The notes: a model not told the origin generated them from the sequence alone. A DNA stretch of 64,000 nt from Acinetobacter calcoaceticus (GCF_004345325.1 NZ_SLVJ01000006.1:62001-126000), one strand, 5' to 3'. Numbered from the stretch's first letter, positions 40,619 through 50,187 are shown. Program-made: numbers and translations.

Positions 40619-42511
40619 ATGGAGCCAAATATGTCTACGCAACTTCAACAGACCACATTGGTCGGTGCAATCGCACTGGCAATGGGTTTATCAACATCAG
40701 TTTTCGCCAATACCACAGCTACAGCTGAGCGCAACATTGTTACCCTAGAACCTCTTGTGGTGACTGCAACTCGCTCAGAGCAAAAAATAGAATCTGTACC
40801 GGCACGTATCAATATTATTGAAGCATCAGTCTTAGAACAATCTCCCATTGCCGAACTCCCTCACCTGCTCATGAGAGATGCTTCAATCAATATGGTCCAA
40901 AGTGGCGGTTATGGGCAAATTTCCTCTATATTTTTACGTGGTGCCAATTCCAATCAGACCCTGATCTTACGTGATGGCGTACGTCTTAACACAGCAACAA
41001 CGGGCGCACCTTCGCTTGCGTTTATTGATACCACCGATATTAAACAAATCGAAGTACTCAAAGGCCCTGCGTCTGTGTTGTATGGAACTGACGCCATCGC
41101 GGGTGTTGTTCAACTGATCTCTAAAACACCAGAAAAAACATCCGCCTTTGTTACAGGTGAAATAGGCGAAAATAATACCTATAAATCTATTGTCGGGGCA
41201 GATTTAGCCCAAGATGGCTTTTATGCACAAATTCGTGGTCAACGCCTTGAAACAGATGGTACACAGGTCACTGATTTTAAAAATAGCAATGTAAAAACAG
41301 CAGACTATGATCAAAAAGGCTTTAGTACTAAATTTGGTGTAGAAAAAGAAGACTATGCTTTATCTGTAGACTACCAACAAAATCAAGGCTCTACAGGCTA
41401 TATTGATTGCGCAGCATCGGATGCAAGTTATAACTGCATTCAACTTAAGAATGTAAATCAAGACTTTAAAAATGAAATTGTGAATATTAAAGGACGGGTC
41501 AACTTAAATGCTGATGTCTCTTTAAATGCGCGATTATCTCAATTTAAAGATGATATTGAGCAAAAAAATAAAAACTTTGCGGGTACTTTGGACTTTATCA
41601 ATAGTAAAACTCAAGAAGCCGAGCTTTATGGGAAATGGCAATTTACGCCACAACAAAATGTATTGATTGGTACCACATATCAAAACATTAAAGGAGATGC
41701 CCTCTCCTTTGCAGCACCCTATAAGGGCGATGTTGATTCCATGGGCTATTACATACAACATCAATACAACGATCAGGGTTTAAGTACTCAAGTCGGTTTA
41801 CGTGTTGAAGACAATCAAAAATACGGCACGCATACTGTTGGTCAAGCAGCCGTACGTTACCAAGTTCTACCGTTGACCAGTGTTTACGCTAACATTGGCA
41901 CAGCATTTAGATCGCCTACACTGAATGAACTTTATAGTGCATATGGCAACGCTGACCTCAATCCAGAAGAAAGTACCTCTTATGAAATTGGTATAGATCA
42001 AGAACTTAATTATGGTCTAACCACAGGTTTATCACTCTACAAAACCAAAGTCGAAGACTTGATTGAAATGGATTCACGTAACAACTACAAAAATGGCAAT
42101 ATCAGTAAAGCCAACTTTGAAGGTGGTGAAACCTATTTAGCTTTCCAACAAGATCAATGGTTTGCGAAGGCATCTTATCACTATGTAAAAACTGAAAACG
42201 AAGTAACTAAACAAGAACTGAATCGTCGCCCTCGTCAAAGCTTTACCTTTACCGCGGGTCTACAAAATGAAATCTATGGCTTAAGTGGATCATTATCATC
42301 AAAATCTTCTGCTAAAGATTATCAACAAGATTCTCCGGGATACGCAACTGTTGACTTAAATGCGTATTGGAATATCAATCCAAATGTCAAAGTCTTTACC
42401 AATATTGAAAATGTGGGTGATGTGGAATACAAAACTGCCTCATATGGTGGGGGCTATTATTATGTGAATGGTGGCCGTGTAGCATCTGCTGGTGTGACAT
42501 TTAAATACTAA
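40619..42511 (+). CDS. btuB: TonB-dependent vitamin B12 receptor BtuB
   Basis: Outer-membrane importer for cobalamin. The 630-residue product has a signal peptide (to about FANTTA), a TonB box (LEPLVVTATRS), a plug domain ending at LISKT near residue 180 and a 22-strand barrel ending in the aromatic VTFKY. The cobalamin riboswitch upstream supports B12 as substrate. GGGGAG precedes the ATG at 40619; the ATG at 40631 (MSTQLQQ) is an alternative with GGAG close by. The next gene, a PduO-type enzyme, acts on the imported corrinoid. Confidence 0.93.
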   Translation: MEPNMSTQLQQTTLVGAIALAMGLSTSVFANTTATAERNIVTLEPLVVTATRSEQKIESVPARINIIEASVLEQSPIAELPHLLMRDASINMVQSGGYGQISSIFLRGANSNQTLILRDGVRLNTATTGAPSLAFIDTTDIKQIEVLKGPASVLYGTDAIAGVVQLISKTPEKTSAFVTGEIGENNTYKSIVGADLAQDGFYAQIRGQRLETDGTQVTDFKNSNVKTADYDQKGFSTKFGVEKEDYALSVDYQQNQGSTGYIDCAASDASYNCIQLKNVNQDFKNEIVNIKGRVNLNADVSLNARLSQFKDDIEQKNKNFAGTLDFINSKTQEAELYGKWQFTPQQNVLIGTTYQNIKGDALSFAAPYKGDVDSMGYYIQHQYNDQGLSTQVGLRVEDNQKYGTHTVGQAAVRYQVLPLTSVYANIGTAFRSPTLNELYSAYGNADLNPEESTSYEIGIDQELNYGLTTGLSLYKTKVEDLIEMDSRNNYKNGNISKANFEGGETYLAFQQDQWFAKASYHYVKTENEVTKQELNRRPRQSFTFTAGLQNEIYGLSGSLSSKSSAKDYQQDSPGYATVDLNAYWNINPNVKVFTNIENVGDVEYKTASYGGGYYYVNGGRVASAGVTFKY

Positions 42512-42567
42512 GCTTCCCTTTAAAGCAGTTTCATCCATTGAATGGCTACATCCATTGAATGAATGTC

Positions 42568-42606
42568 AAGGATAATGTCATGACTGTGGCATTGTCCTTT
42601 TTTATA
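42568..42606 (+). terminator. Terminator after btuB
   Basis: AAGGATAATGTCA, loop TGACTG, TGGCATTGTCCTT then T6. A short direct repeat CATCCATTGAATG precedes it. Confidence 0.8.
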
Positions 42607-42634
42607 CACTTAGAAATTAAGAGTAGGAATATTT

Positions 42635-43219
42635 ATGGGACATCGTTTAAGTAAAATCTATACCCGAACTGGTGATACCGGTACCACAGGACTGGGCGAT
42701 GGATCACGTGTTGCCAAGGATGATTTACGTATCCATGCACTGGGTGATGTTGATGAATTGAACGCCATCATCGGGGTATTGCGTGCTCAGATCAGTCATA
42801 GCACGGTCCAAGATCAAGCTGCGTGGGATAAATCATTGAGTTTGATCCAGCACTGGTTATTCGATTTAGGTGGTGAAGTGTGTATCCCCAACTATCACCT
42901 CCTACAGAGCCTCTGCATCGACTATCTAGAGCAAGATATAGACCGTATGAATCAGGACTTGCCAATGCTCAAGGAATTCATTTTGCCTTCGGGAAGCTTG
43001 AATTGTAGTTATGCCCATCAAGCCCGTGCAGTCTGCCGCCGCGCTGAACGTAGCTTAATGACGGTGCATGCCCGTGATCAGAACATTCAAGCCACTGCCT
43101 TACAACTGTTAAATCGTCTATCAGATTGGTTGTTCGTGGCTTCACGTGCCTTGCAACGTTCTGAGGGCGGTCAGGAAGTGCTGTGGCAAAAAAATATTAA
43201 TGACAGTATTGCGCCTTAA
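42635..43219 (+). CDS. PduO-type ATP:cob(I)alamin adenosyltransferase
   Basis: Transfers the adenosyl group of ATP to cob(I)alamin to form coenzyme B12. The 194-residue helical-bundle protein starts with the PduO ATP-binding motif YTRTGDTGTTGLGDGSRV, followed by ALGDVDELNAIIG and CRRAERSLM near residue 147. It follows btuB by about 120 bp with a terminator between, so it may have its own promoter, yet the two act on the same nutrient. CobO/CobA-type enzymes are unrelated in fold, so the call is specific. Confidence 0.92.
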   Translation: MGHRLSKIYTRTGDTGTTGLGDGSRVAKDDLRIHALGDVDELNAIIGVLRAQISHSTVQDQAAWDKSLSLIQHWLFDLGGEVCIPNYHLLQSLCIDYLEQDIDRMNQDLPMLKEFILPSGSLNCSYAHQARAVCRRAERSLMTVHARDQNIQATALQLLNRLSDWLFVASRALQRSEGGQEVLWQKNINDSIAP

Positions 43220-43298
43220 TGAAAGTCACGCCTTGAATATCGGCCTGATTTTGTCTATACATGGATGACAAGTCGATTCGTTCTGGGTGAGTAAATTC

Positions 43299-44018
43299 AT
43301 GCAAATCATTGGTCATCGTGGTGCTCGCGGCGAAGCCCCTGAAAATACCTTAGTGGGTTTTGAATATCTGCGTGATTTGGGATTGAGTGCCGTCGAGTTT
43401 GATGTGCGCCAACTCGCAGATCATGAATTGATTGTGATGCATGATGACAACTTCATTCGCACTGCAGGTGTAGTACAAGACCTCTACGCCTGCACACACA
43501 GCGAACTATTGGGCTTTAATCAAGCCTCAAGCTGGCCAAACTGGCCGATTCAGGCCACCCCCTTACTGTCTCAAGCCCTTAAAATCATGACCGGTTTTCA
43601 ACACATCGAAGTTGAAGTCAAAGCTGTAGAGAACATGGCTGAGGCAGAACGTTTGGTGGTGCGCCTTCAACAGGAATTGCAAGGTTTTGAACACAACGCT
43701 GTGATTACTAGCTTTGATCAACAGGTTTTAGCGGTATTGCAACAACAGTCCTCTCCGTTTAAACGTGGTTTATTGATTGAAAATCCACGCTTAAAACATC
43801 CGATTGAACTGGCCTTAAGCTATGGCTGCTGTCAAATTGGCTGGATGGATAGTCTAGCAACGAATGAACGTATCGCTGCTACACATCAGGCAGATTTACA
43901 AGTCAGTGTCTGGACCGTCAATGATATTGATCGTGCCAAACAACTCCGTGAACTCGGTGTAAATGGTTTGATTACTGATTTCCCAAAGCGCTTTCAGCAG
44001 CAGTTAAACAGCGCTTAA
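43299..44018 (+). CDS. Glycerophosphodiester phosphodiesterase (GDPD)
   Basis: Cytosolic GDPD of the UgpQ type, hydrolysing glycerophosphodiesters to glycerol-3-phosphate and an alcohol. The 239-residue TIM barrel has IGHRGARGEAPENT at the N-terminus (catalytic His and metal Glu), EFDVRQLADHELIVMHDD (metal ligands and second His) and VWTVNDIDRAKQL near the end. No signal peptide. The ATG at 43299 is preferred; a GTG four codons upstream is possible. Confidence 0.9.
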   Translation: MQIIGHRGARGEAPENTLVGFEYLRDLGLSAVEFDVRQLADHELIVMHDDNFIRTAGVVQDLYACTHSELLGFNQASSWPNWPIQATPLLSQALKIMTGFQHIEVEVKAVENMAEAERLVVRLQQELQGFEHNAVITSFDQQVLAVLQQQSSPFKRGLLIENPRLKHPIELALSYGCCQIGWMDSLATNERIAATHQADLQVSVWTVNDIDRAKQLRELGVNGLITDFPKRFQQQLNSA

Positions 44019-44305
44019 CACTTAACTTAAACTAAACTGATCGGTTTTAACTTTATTCTAAGCCAATCATTTACATCATAATTCTAACACTATCGTTTCT
44101 TCAGTCGTGTAAGGTTTTTCTCTACGGTAAAACCAATCAAATACATGACTTATTCTGTTACCGTTGAATTGAATACAATTGTACAATAATGCTAGTGAAC
44201 ATTTGTACGCTCATGCTAATATCCATTGCAGCATAGCGCATAAAAAAAGTTCAGCTATGTTTCGATTATTGACTACCTCTCAGGTCTCTAGGAGTGCTGT
44301 TGGAG

Positions 44306-45472
44306 ATGAATCCTCCCCTACCCAAAGCCCCGATCAACTGGATTGCGATATTTGCACTGATCTTTTTACCGATCGTTGCCGTGATTGCGATTCCCCTTTA
44401 TGCCTACCACTATGATTTTAGTACCGCGGCATGGGTCAGTTTACTTGTACTTCTTGGTACAAGTAGTCTGGGTATTACTGCTGGTTATCACCGTTTATGG
44501 GCTCACAAAGCCTATGAAGCGTCACTCCCATTGAAAATCATTTTGATGCTCATGGGTACTTTTGCGGTTCAAAACAGTATTTTGTTCTGGTCATCAGGCC
44601 ACCGTACCCATCATCGTCATGTCGATGATATCGATAAAGATCCATATTCGATTAATCGTGGATTTTGGTATGCGCATATTGGTTGGATGTTACGAGACTA
44701 TCCTGCAGCCGAACCTGAATTTAGAAATGCACCTGATTTGTTAAATGACAAGTTGGTGATGTTCCAACACAAATATTATGTTCCTTTGGTGGTTGCAGTA
44801 CATGTGGCCATTTTGGGCATCGTCGGTTGGGCGGTTGGCGATATGTGGGGTGTGGTTCTACTTGGCGGTTTACTGCGTCTGATCCTCAGTCATCATGTCA
44901 CTTTCTTTATTAACTCACTGTGTCACATGTGGGGCAAGCGTCCATATACCGACGAAAATACCGCTCGTGATAATTTCTGGTTAGCCATCGCCACTTGGGG
45001 TGAGGGTTATCATAACTATCACCATATCTTCCAATACGATTATCGTAATGGTGTGAAGTGGTGGCAATATGATCCAACCAAATGGTTAATTTGGTCTTGT
45101 TCTAAACTTGGTCTGGCAAAAAATTTACGCCGCATACCGAGCTTCAATATCAAAAAAGCAGAGTTAGCAATGCGTTTTAAATATGCCGAGCAAGATTTAG
45201 CGGTATATGGTCATGATATGAATGCCGATCTGAATGCGATGAAACAAAAAGTTGCTCAAGAATATGAAGCATTTACCCATACCTTGAATGATTGGACCAA
45301 ATTGAAAGAACAAGAGCTACATGCCAAAAAAGCGGCCGTGGCTGAAAAAATCCATAATATGGATATTAAGTTAAAAGTTGATTTTCAATTGGTGGAACAA
45401 AAACTCAGTTTCCATCGTGAACGTCTAGAAACTTTAATGCGTAATATTAAAAAGACCACGCTTGCTGAGTAA
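44306..45472 (+). CDS. Membrane acyl-CoA/fatty-acid desaturase with helical C-terminal tail
   Basis: Di-iron delta-9-type desaturase introducing a double bond into saturated acyl chains. Three His boxes are visible: HRLWAH (about 60), HRTHHRH (about 98) and GEGYHNYHHIFQ (about 238), with four hydrophobic segments. After the desaturase core (about residue 280) a highly charged, predicted helical tail of about 100 residues extends to the end (KYAEQDLAVYGHDMNADLNA..., many Lys/Glu). The ATG at 44306 is chosen, with TAGGAG 11 nt upstream. A possible TetR-type operator half AGTGAAC lies 106 bp upstream. Confidence 0.88.
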   Translation: MNPPLPKAPINWIAIFALIFLPIVAVIAIPLYAYHYDFSTAAWVSLLVLLGTSSLGITAGYHRLWAHKAYEASLPLKIILMLMGTFAVQNSILFWSSGHRTHHRHVDDIDKDPYSINRGFWYAHIGWMLRDYPAAEPEFRNAPDLLNDKLVMFQHKYYVPLVVAVHVAILGIVGWAVGDMWGVVLLGGLLRLILSHHVTFFINSLCHMWGKRPYTDENTARDNFWLAIATWGEGYHNYHHIFQYDYRNGVKWWQYDPTKWLIWSCSKLGLAKNLRRIPSFNIKKAELAMRFKYAEQDLAVYGHDMNADLNAMKQKVAQEYEAFTHTLNDWTKLKEQELHAKKAAVAEKIHNMDIKLKVDFQLVEQKLSFHRERLETLMRNIKKTTLAE

Positions 45473-45486
45473 AGCTCATCAGCACC

Positions 45487-45518
45487 ATAAAACATCCCCG
45501 ACTTCGGGGATGTTTTAT
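45487..45518 (+). terminator. Terminator after desaturase gene
   Basis: AAACATCCCCG and CGGGGATGTTTT arms with a short T-rich tail. Confidence 0.75.
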
Positions 45519-45574
45519 TATCGGCCTCATAATTTGCTATAGTAAAACTACAATTTTTCCCGCGTTGTATTGCC

Positions 45575-47026
45575 ATGCAGTTTATTTCTCGCTATCCCTC
45601 CCTAGACCCACGCCTCTATCACCCACAGTTGCCTCGTCCACTGATCGGTGCGAAAGCAGGTCATTTCAATCATGCGCTAGCTGATGAACTGAACTGGTCC
45701 GCCGAGGAAAAACAACAATGGGTTGAAATCTGTAGTGGTCAAAAGACCTTTGCCGAATTTAACCCCTTGGCCATGGTCTATGCAGGCCATCAGTTTGGCC
45801 AGTGGGCGGGACAACTTGGTGATGGTCGCGGACTGTTGATTGCTCAAGTCCAAGCACGAAATGGCCAAGTGATTGATCTGCATTTAAAAGGTGCAGGTAA
45901 GACCCCGTATTCACGCATGGGGGATGGTCGTGCAGTACTGCGTTCGGTGATACGAGAATACTTAGCCGGTCATGCCTTAACGGCACTCGGCATTCCCTCA
46001 AGCAATGCGGTCGGTTTCACCACGTCCACGCAACCGATTCAACGTGAAAGCATGGAAATGGGGGCAATGATGCTTCGAAGCAGTGATAGTCATATCCGCT
46101 TGGGACACTTTGAATGGATCAATCAATACGCACCCGATCTCCTGCCTGAATTTGTGCAGCAATGCATCACATGGCATTACCCAGAATGTCTTACTGCTGA
46201 ACAACCCATCCTCGCATTTGCTGAACAGGTGATCAAACGTACCGCCTGCATGATCGCCAAATGGCAATTGTGCGGCTTTGCTCACGGCGTCATGAATACC
46301 GACAATTTAAATATTACCGGTTCAACACTCGACTTTGGGCCCTATGGCTTTATGGAGCGCTTCCGTCCGAACTGGATCAACAACCATTCAGATCATCATG
46401 GACGTTATAGTTATCAACAACAGCCAAGTGTAGGACATTGGAATCTGTGGGTCTGGCTCAACAATTTAATCCCATTGGCAAGTGCTGAGGATAAAGAACA
46501 TTTCAAACAACAATTGGCCGAATGTCTCAAGCATTTTGAAACAAGCTTCGTCGAACATTACCGCATCGGGATGTGTGAAAAGATGGGTCTACCCGCATTT
46601 CACAAAGACAGTTTTGATTGTGCTTTGGCCTTTTTGAATATCTTGCAAAGCGAACAACTCGACTATAGTCAGAGCTTTATTCGACTACAGCAACAGGACT
46701 ACACCGCCCTGAGAGATGATTGTTTAAACCTACGTCAATTTGATGATTTCCTCAGTCTTTTTCAGCAGATCCGCCAGCATCTAGACCCTGATTCATTAGA
46801 TGCATTGGATACCGCCATGCAACAGGCCAATCCGCGCTATATCTTGCGCAATCACATGGCTCAGACGGCAATTACACTGGCCGAGCAAGGTGACTTTTCT
46901 GAGGTAGAGCGATTGTTTCAACTGCTCAGCCAACCCTATAGCCATCAAAAAGAACGTGAACGTAGCGCCGACATCGGTCCATTGGCCAGTGATCAAGCTG
47001 AAGTAATGGTCAGTTGCTCATCTTAA
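45575..47026 (+). CDS. selO: Protein adenylyltransferase SelO
   Basis: Pseudokinase-fold enzyme that AMPylates proteins, linked to redox homeostasis. The 483-residue sequence contains NPLAMVYAGHQFGQWAGQLGDGRG (nucleotide loop), LHLKGAGKTPYSRMGDGRAVL and GVMNTDNLNITGSTLDFGPYGFM with the metal-binding Asn and Asp. It ends VSCSS, where the penultimate-region Cys sits at the position of selenocysteine in animal SelO and may form a regulatory disulfide. Start MQFISRYPSLDPRLY at 45575 is standard. Confidence 0.95.
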   Translation: MQFISRYPSLDPRLYHPQLPRPLIGAKAGHFNHALADELNWSAEEKQQWVEICSGQKTFAEFNPLAMVYAGHQFGQWAGQLGDGRGLLIAQVQARNGQVIDLHLKGAGKTPYSRMGDGRAVLRSVIREYLAGHALTALGIPSSNAVGFTTSTQPIQRESMEMGAMMLRSSDSHIRLGHFEWINQYAPDLLPEFVQQCITWHYPECLTAEQPILAFAEQVIKRTACMIAKWQLCGFAHGVMNTDNLNITGSTLDFGPYGFMERFRPNWINNHSDHHGRYSYQQQPSVGHWNLWVWLNNLIPLASAEDKEHFKQQLAECLKHFETSFVEHYRIGMCEKMGLPAFHKDSFDCALAFLNILQSEQLDYSQSFIRLQQQDYTALRDDCLNLRQFDDFLSLFQQIRQHLDPDSLDALDTAMQQANPRYILRNHMAQTAITLAEQGDFSEVERLFQLLSQPYSHQKERERSADIGPLASDQAEVMVSCSS

Positions 47027-47037
47027 AAGTAGTAGAG

Positions 47038-47078
47038 TTATACACATTTTCTGTGGATAAACTTGTGTTTATCCACAG
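47038..47078. promoter_or_regulatory. Cluster of three DnaA-box-like 9-mers
   Basis: TTATACACA (47038-47046, plus), TGTGGATAA (47052-47060, which is TTATCCACA on the minus strand) and TTATCCACA (47069-47077, plus). The last two form a 12-bp perfect inverted repeat CTGTGGATAAAC/GTTTATCCACAG with a 4-nt loop. There is no T-run, so it does not look like a terminator. Confidence 0.6.
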
Positions 47079-47171
47079 GATAACGTAAAAACGACTAAAG
47101 TCTAAGGACTTATCAGCAATTTCAAATTAACCATTCTTTAATCAACTTGTTAAACAGAATAGAACTCGCCT

Positions 47172-47774
47172 ATGTCTCTTAAAAACACCCCAAGAACCCT
47201 TATTTTATTGGCTTTGGTCGGTATTTTGATTGCGACTGTGGTCTATGCTTATAACCATTATCGTGGCTTTCTTCCTGCACAAGTACAGCATGAGCCCGTA
47301 CTCAGCCTTGAACAACAAGAACAAATTAAAACCCATAGCCCGATTAGCGAGATTCGGGTCTACAAAGCTAAGCGTGAATTGCAGCTGATCAGCGGTGAAC
47401 TCGTCATCCGATGTTATCCAATGCGGCTCGGCTTTAGCCCTCAAGGTCACAAGCAGCAAGAAGGTGATGGGAAGACACCTGAAGGGCGCTATATGATTGA
47501 CTGGCGTAACTCAAAAAGTGCATTTTATAAATCGCTGCATGTCTCCTACCCCAATACAACGGATCGTGCAGCGGCGACTGCACGAGGCGTATCTGCTGGT
47601 GGAGATATCATGATCCATGGCTCAACCAACAGTAAAGTGGCGGAGTTGCCCAATATGATGCAGTATCTGCCAGAACAAGACTGGACCCTTGGCTGTATTG
47701 CGGTGCGCAATGTGGATATCGATGAGATCTGGAAATTGGTTGAAAACAATATCCCGATCGTGATCTATCCCTAA
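47172..47774 (+). CDS. L,D-transpeptidase family (YkuD/YafK-type) protein
   Basis: Cell-envelope enzyme of the YkuD fold. The 200-residue protein has an N-terminal membrane anchor or signal (about 8-28), then a single catalytic domain with GDGKTPEGRYMID, IMIHGSTNS (catalytic His) and TLGCIAVRNVDIDEIW (nucleophilic Cys). The SxGC(I/V)AVRN form is typical of YafK/DpaA-like members, which in E. coli cleave lipoprotein-peptidoglycan links; whether this one crosslinks or hydrolyses is open. It stands alone. Confidence 0.88.
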   Translation: MSLKNTPRTLILLALVGILIATVVYAYNHYRGFLPAQVQHEPVLSLEQQEQIKTHSPISEIRVYKAKRELQLISGELVIRCYPMRLGFSPQGHKQQEGDGKTPEGRYMIDWRNSKSAFYKSLHVSYPNTTDRAAATARGVSAGGDIMIHGSTNSKVAELPNMMQYLPEQDWTLGCIAVRNVDIDEIWKLVENNIPIVIYP

Positions 47775-47813
47775 ACCAGACTTGCTCTACCTTTCAAGGA
47801 CCAGCTTTTAGTA

Positions 47814-48500
47814 CTATTCCGCTGGATATTCAAAACGATAACCTACACCATATACAGCTTGCACCCATTCATGGCGGTTGCCCGTTTCAGCCACTTCGGC
47901 AATTTTACGGCGTAAGTTTTTAATATGGCTGTCGATGACGCGATCTGCGACATCAAAGCTATCTGGATTGATATGATCAAGCAAATGAGCACGTGAATAG
48001 ACCTGTCCCACATGCTCTAAAAACAATTCCAATAAGCGGAATTCGGTGGGCGTCAGGTTTAATGATTTCTGTTGATACCAAATCCGTTGTTGACCTTTGT
48101 CCATACGAAATAGGTCATGATCATTGACCTCTGCTTTACGCTCTAGACGACGCAATACGGCTTGAACACGGGCAACCAATTCCTTCGGGCTAAACGGTTT
48201 ACAGACATAATCGTCAGCCCCCATATTTAATCCAAGTACACGATCGATTTCTTCAGTACGTGCAGTCACCATAATGATCGGAAGATCGGTTTGCTCACGC
48301 ACTTTACGGCAAATGGTCAATCCATCCATACGTGGGACCATCAGATCCAATACCATTAAACTTGGCTTACGTTGTTGAAAGCTTTGATAGGCTTCTTGAC
48401 CATCATGAAACATGCCGACTTCAAATCCAGCAGCTTCTAAATAGTCACGTACCAATTGTGCAAGTTCGACTTCATCTTCAACGAGCATGATGTATTTCAT
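47814..48500 (-). CDS. baeR: OmpR-family response regulator BaeR-like
   Basis: DNA-binding response regulator. The 228-residue protein has a receiver domain with VEDE (metal acids), the phospho-acceptor Asp52 in MVLDLMVPRMDG and KPFSPKEL, then a winged-helix domain with LTPTEFRLLELFL and the recognition helix RVIDSHIKNLRRKI. The sequence is close to the BaeR I recall from Acinetobacter, which activates efflux pumps and envelope-stress genes. It starts 4 bp after the baeS stop in the same transcript. Confidence 0.88.
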   Translation of the reverse strand: MKYIMLVEDEVELAQLVRDYLEAAGFEVGMFHDGQEAYQSFQQRKPSLMVLDLMVPRMDGLTICRKVREQTDLPIIMVTARTEEIDRVLGLNMGADDYVCKPFSPKELVARVQAVLRRLERKAEVNDHDLFRMDKGQQRIWYQQKSLNLTPTEFRLLELFLEHVGQVYSRAHLLDHINPDSFDVADRVIDSHIKNLRRKIAEVAETGNRHEWVQAVYGVGYRFEYPAE

Positions 48501-48504
48501 TGAC

Positions 48505-50187
48505 TTATCCTTTTACGCTTTCATTTTTTAGAAAAACCAGTTTGCATCGCAAACCACCTAATGGAGAGTGTTCAAAACTTAATTCAGCGCCCAAAGCTTG
48601 AGCGATTTTACATGATAGCGCCAGACCTAGACCTGTTCCGCCAGTACTTCGGGTTCGAGAGTCATCGACACGATAAAAACGCTCACCCAATCGAGCCAAT
48701 TGTGTATCGCTGAGCCCCAATGGACTGTCATCGACATAAAGGGTCCAAGAATGGCTGTCTTGTTGACTGTGAATCTGGATTTCGCCCCCCGCATCGGTGT
48801 AGCGCACACAGTTACCCAATAAATTGACCACTATTTGTTTAAAACGATCACGATCGAGTTGTAATATTGCCCCACTGCCATTCACTGAGATGCTTAAATC
48901 AGCCTGCTCAAACTTGGATCTAAAGTTTTCAACTTCTTGTAGAACCACTTCCCAAGGATCGACAGCATTGAAATAACAAGTGAGCTGCAAGGCATCTGCT
49001 TGGGCCAAATCGGCAAGATCTTGGGTGAGTTTTTTCAAGCTACTGATCTGGCGCATCATGGCAGCCAAATGTTCAGGTGTGGCTTTGCGTATGCCATCTT
49101 GCATGGCTTCAATCTGTGCTTGCAATACGGCCAATGGTGTTTTGAGTTCGTGAGAGGTGTCCGCCACCCATTGTTGGCGTGAATGCTCATGTTGATGCAA
49201 TATTTCAGCCAGTTGATTGAGTTGATTCGACAGATCCCCCAACTCATCATCACGCTTAATAATCACTTGATGTTGGTAATTGCCATTGGTTAATTCACGG
49301 GTTGCATCGACCAAACGTTGGATCGGGCGTCTAAAATGAGTCGCCAACAACAAAGCCGCCACCAAACTGCTGAGTATGGTAAAGATATAGACCAGTACCA
49401 AATAACGCTTTTGGGTACTAAAGAAATTGATGCTCAATGCATCTTGTTGATCGAGTATCGATTTCAGTCCCAAATATCCCACGATCTGGTCTTTAACATA
49501 GATTGGCCTAAACGTCACTTGCGGTGCCGCTCCTTCTCCAACCACAAAGTGTTGATTGGCATCATATAATGATAAACGCGCACTCAAGCCTAAACCATCG
49601 GGCATCGCAATAATACGTTTCTTGCTATTGTTCTGTTTTAAGCTGGTGACTTCTGGTTTTTCGCTCTTATTACGGTCTTTATTTTTGGTTCGATAAAAAT
49701 CTTGGTTGGAACTAAGTGGGAATTTTAAGCCTTCGAATGGACGTAACTCAGAGGGAAGATTTTCTCTCAGCACCTTGAGATCTTGTTGATCGAGCACGGT
49801 TTCATTGCTGGGCTCATTCGAATTACCATCAATTAAGGTATGTTCATTAAAGTAGCGCTGTTGTAATGCAATATCATATTGTCGGCGCAACCACCATTTT
49901 GACAACTTATCATAGTCCTCAGGTGCGGCTTGGCCTTCAATCTGTAAGATTTGCGCTTGAATCGCATTGCCCCAGTCATCGTAACTGCCATAGACCCCAG
50001 ACAAGTTTTCAACCAAATGATCGAGCTTTTGCATTTCTACATCCGCCACATAATTGGAGAAATTGCGCTGCATGGTCCAATGCAACACCCCTAAACTGAC
50101 TGTGATGATGACCAATGTGGTCAACAGCACGGTCAAGAATAAACGCAGAGCGATGGGAATGCGACGAGGTTTCAAATTTGTTCTCAT
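48505..50187 (-). CDS. baeS: Sensor histidine kinase BaeS-like
   Basis: Inner-membrane sensor kinase partner of BaeR. The 560-residue protein has TM1 at about 13-33, a large periplasmic sensor of about 230 residues, TM2 at about 268-288, a HAMP domain (HFRRPIQRLVDATREL), the phospho-acceptor motif DTSHELKTPLAVLQ and a catalytic ATPase domain with NLLGNCVRY (N box) and GGTGLGLAL (G2 box). Kinase precedes regulator. The sensor region is long for BaeS, and its middle (KNKDRNKSEKPEVTSLKQNN) is very polar. Confidence 0.88.
   Translation of the reverse strand: MRTNLKPRRIPIALRLFLTVLLTTLVIITVSLGVLHWTMQRNFSNYVADVEMQKLDHLVENLSGVYGSYDDWGNAIQAQILQIEGQAAPEDYDKLSKWWLRRQYDIALQQRYFNEHTLIDGNSNEPSNETVLDQQDLKVLRENLPSELRPFEGLKFPLSSNQDFYRTKNKDRNKSEKPEVTSLKQNNSKKRIIAMPDGLGLSARLSLYDANQHFVVGEGAAPQVTFRPIYVKDQIVGYLGLKSILDQQDALSINFFSTQKRYLVLVYIFTILSSLVAALLLATHFRRPIQRLVDATRELTNGNYQHQVIIKRDDELGDLSNQLNQLAEILHQHEHSRQQWVADTSHELKTPLAVLQAQIEAMQDGIRKATPEHLAAMMRQISSLKKLTQDLADLAQADALQLTCYFNAVDPWEVVLQEVENFRSKFEQADLSISVNGSGAILQLDRDRFKQIVVNLLGNCVRYTDAGGEIQIHSQQDSHSWTLYVDDSPLGLSDTQLARLGERFYRVDDSRTRSTGGTGLGLALSCKIAQALGAELSFEHSPLGGLRCKLVFLKNESVKG

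Noticed and set aside
42526..42561. Direct repeat CATCCATTGAATG after btuB as a mobile-element footprint
   Set aside because: Only two short copies, no flanking inverted repeats or transposase.
47051..47078. Inverted repeat as a terminator for selO
   Set aside because: Stem is good but is followed by GATAACG rather than a T-run; its arms match DnaA boxes instead.
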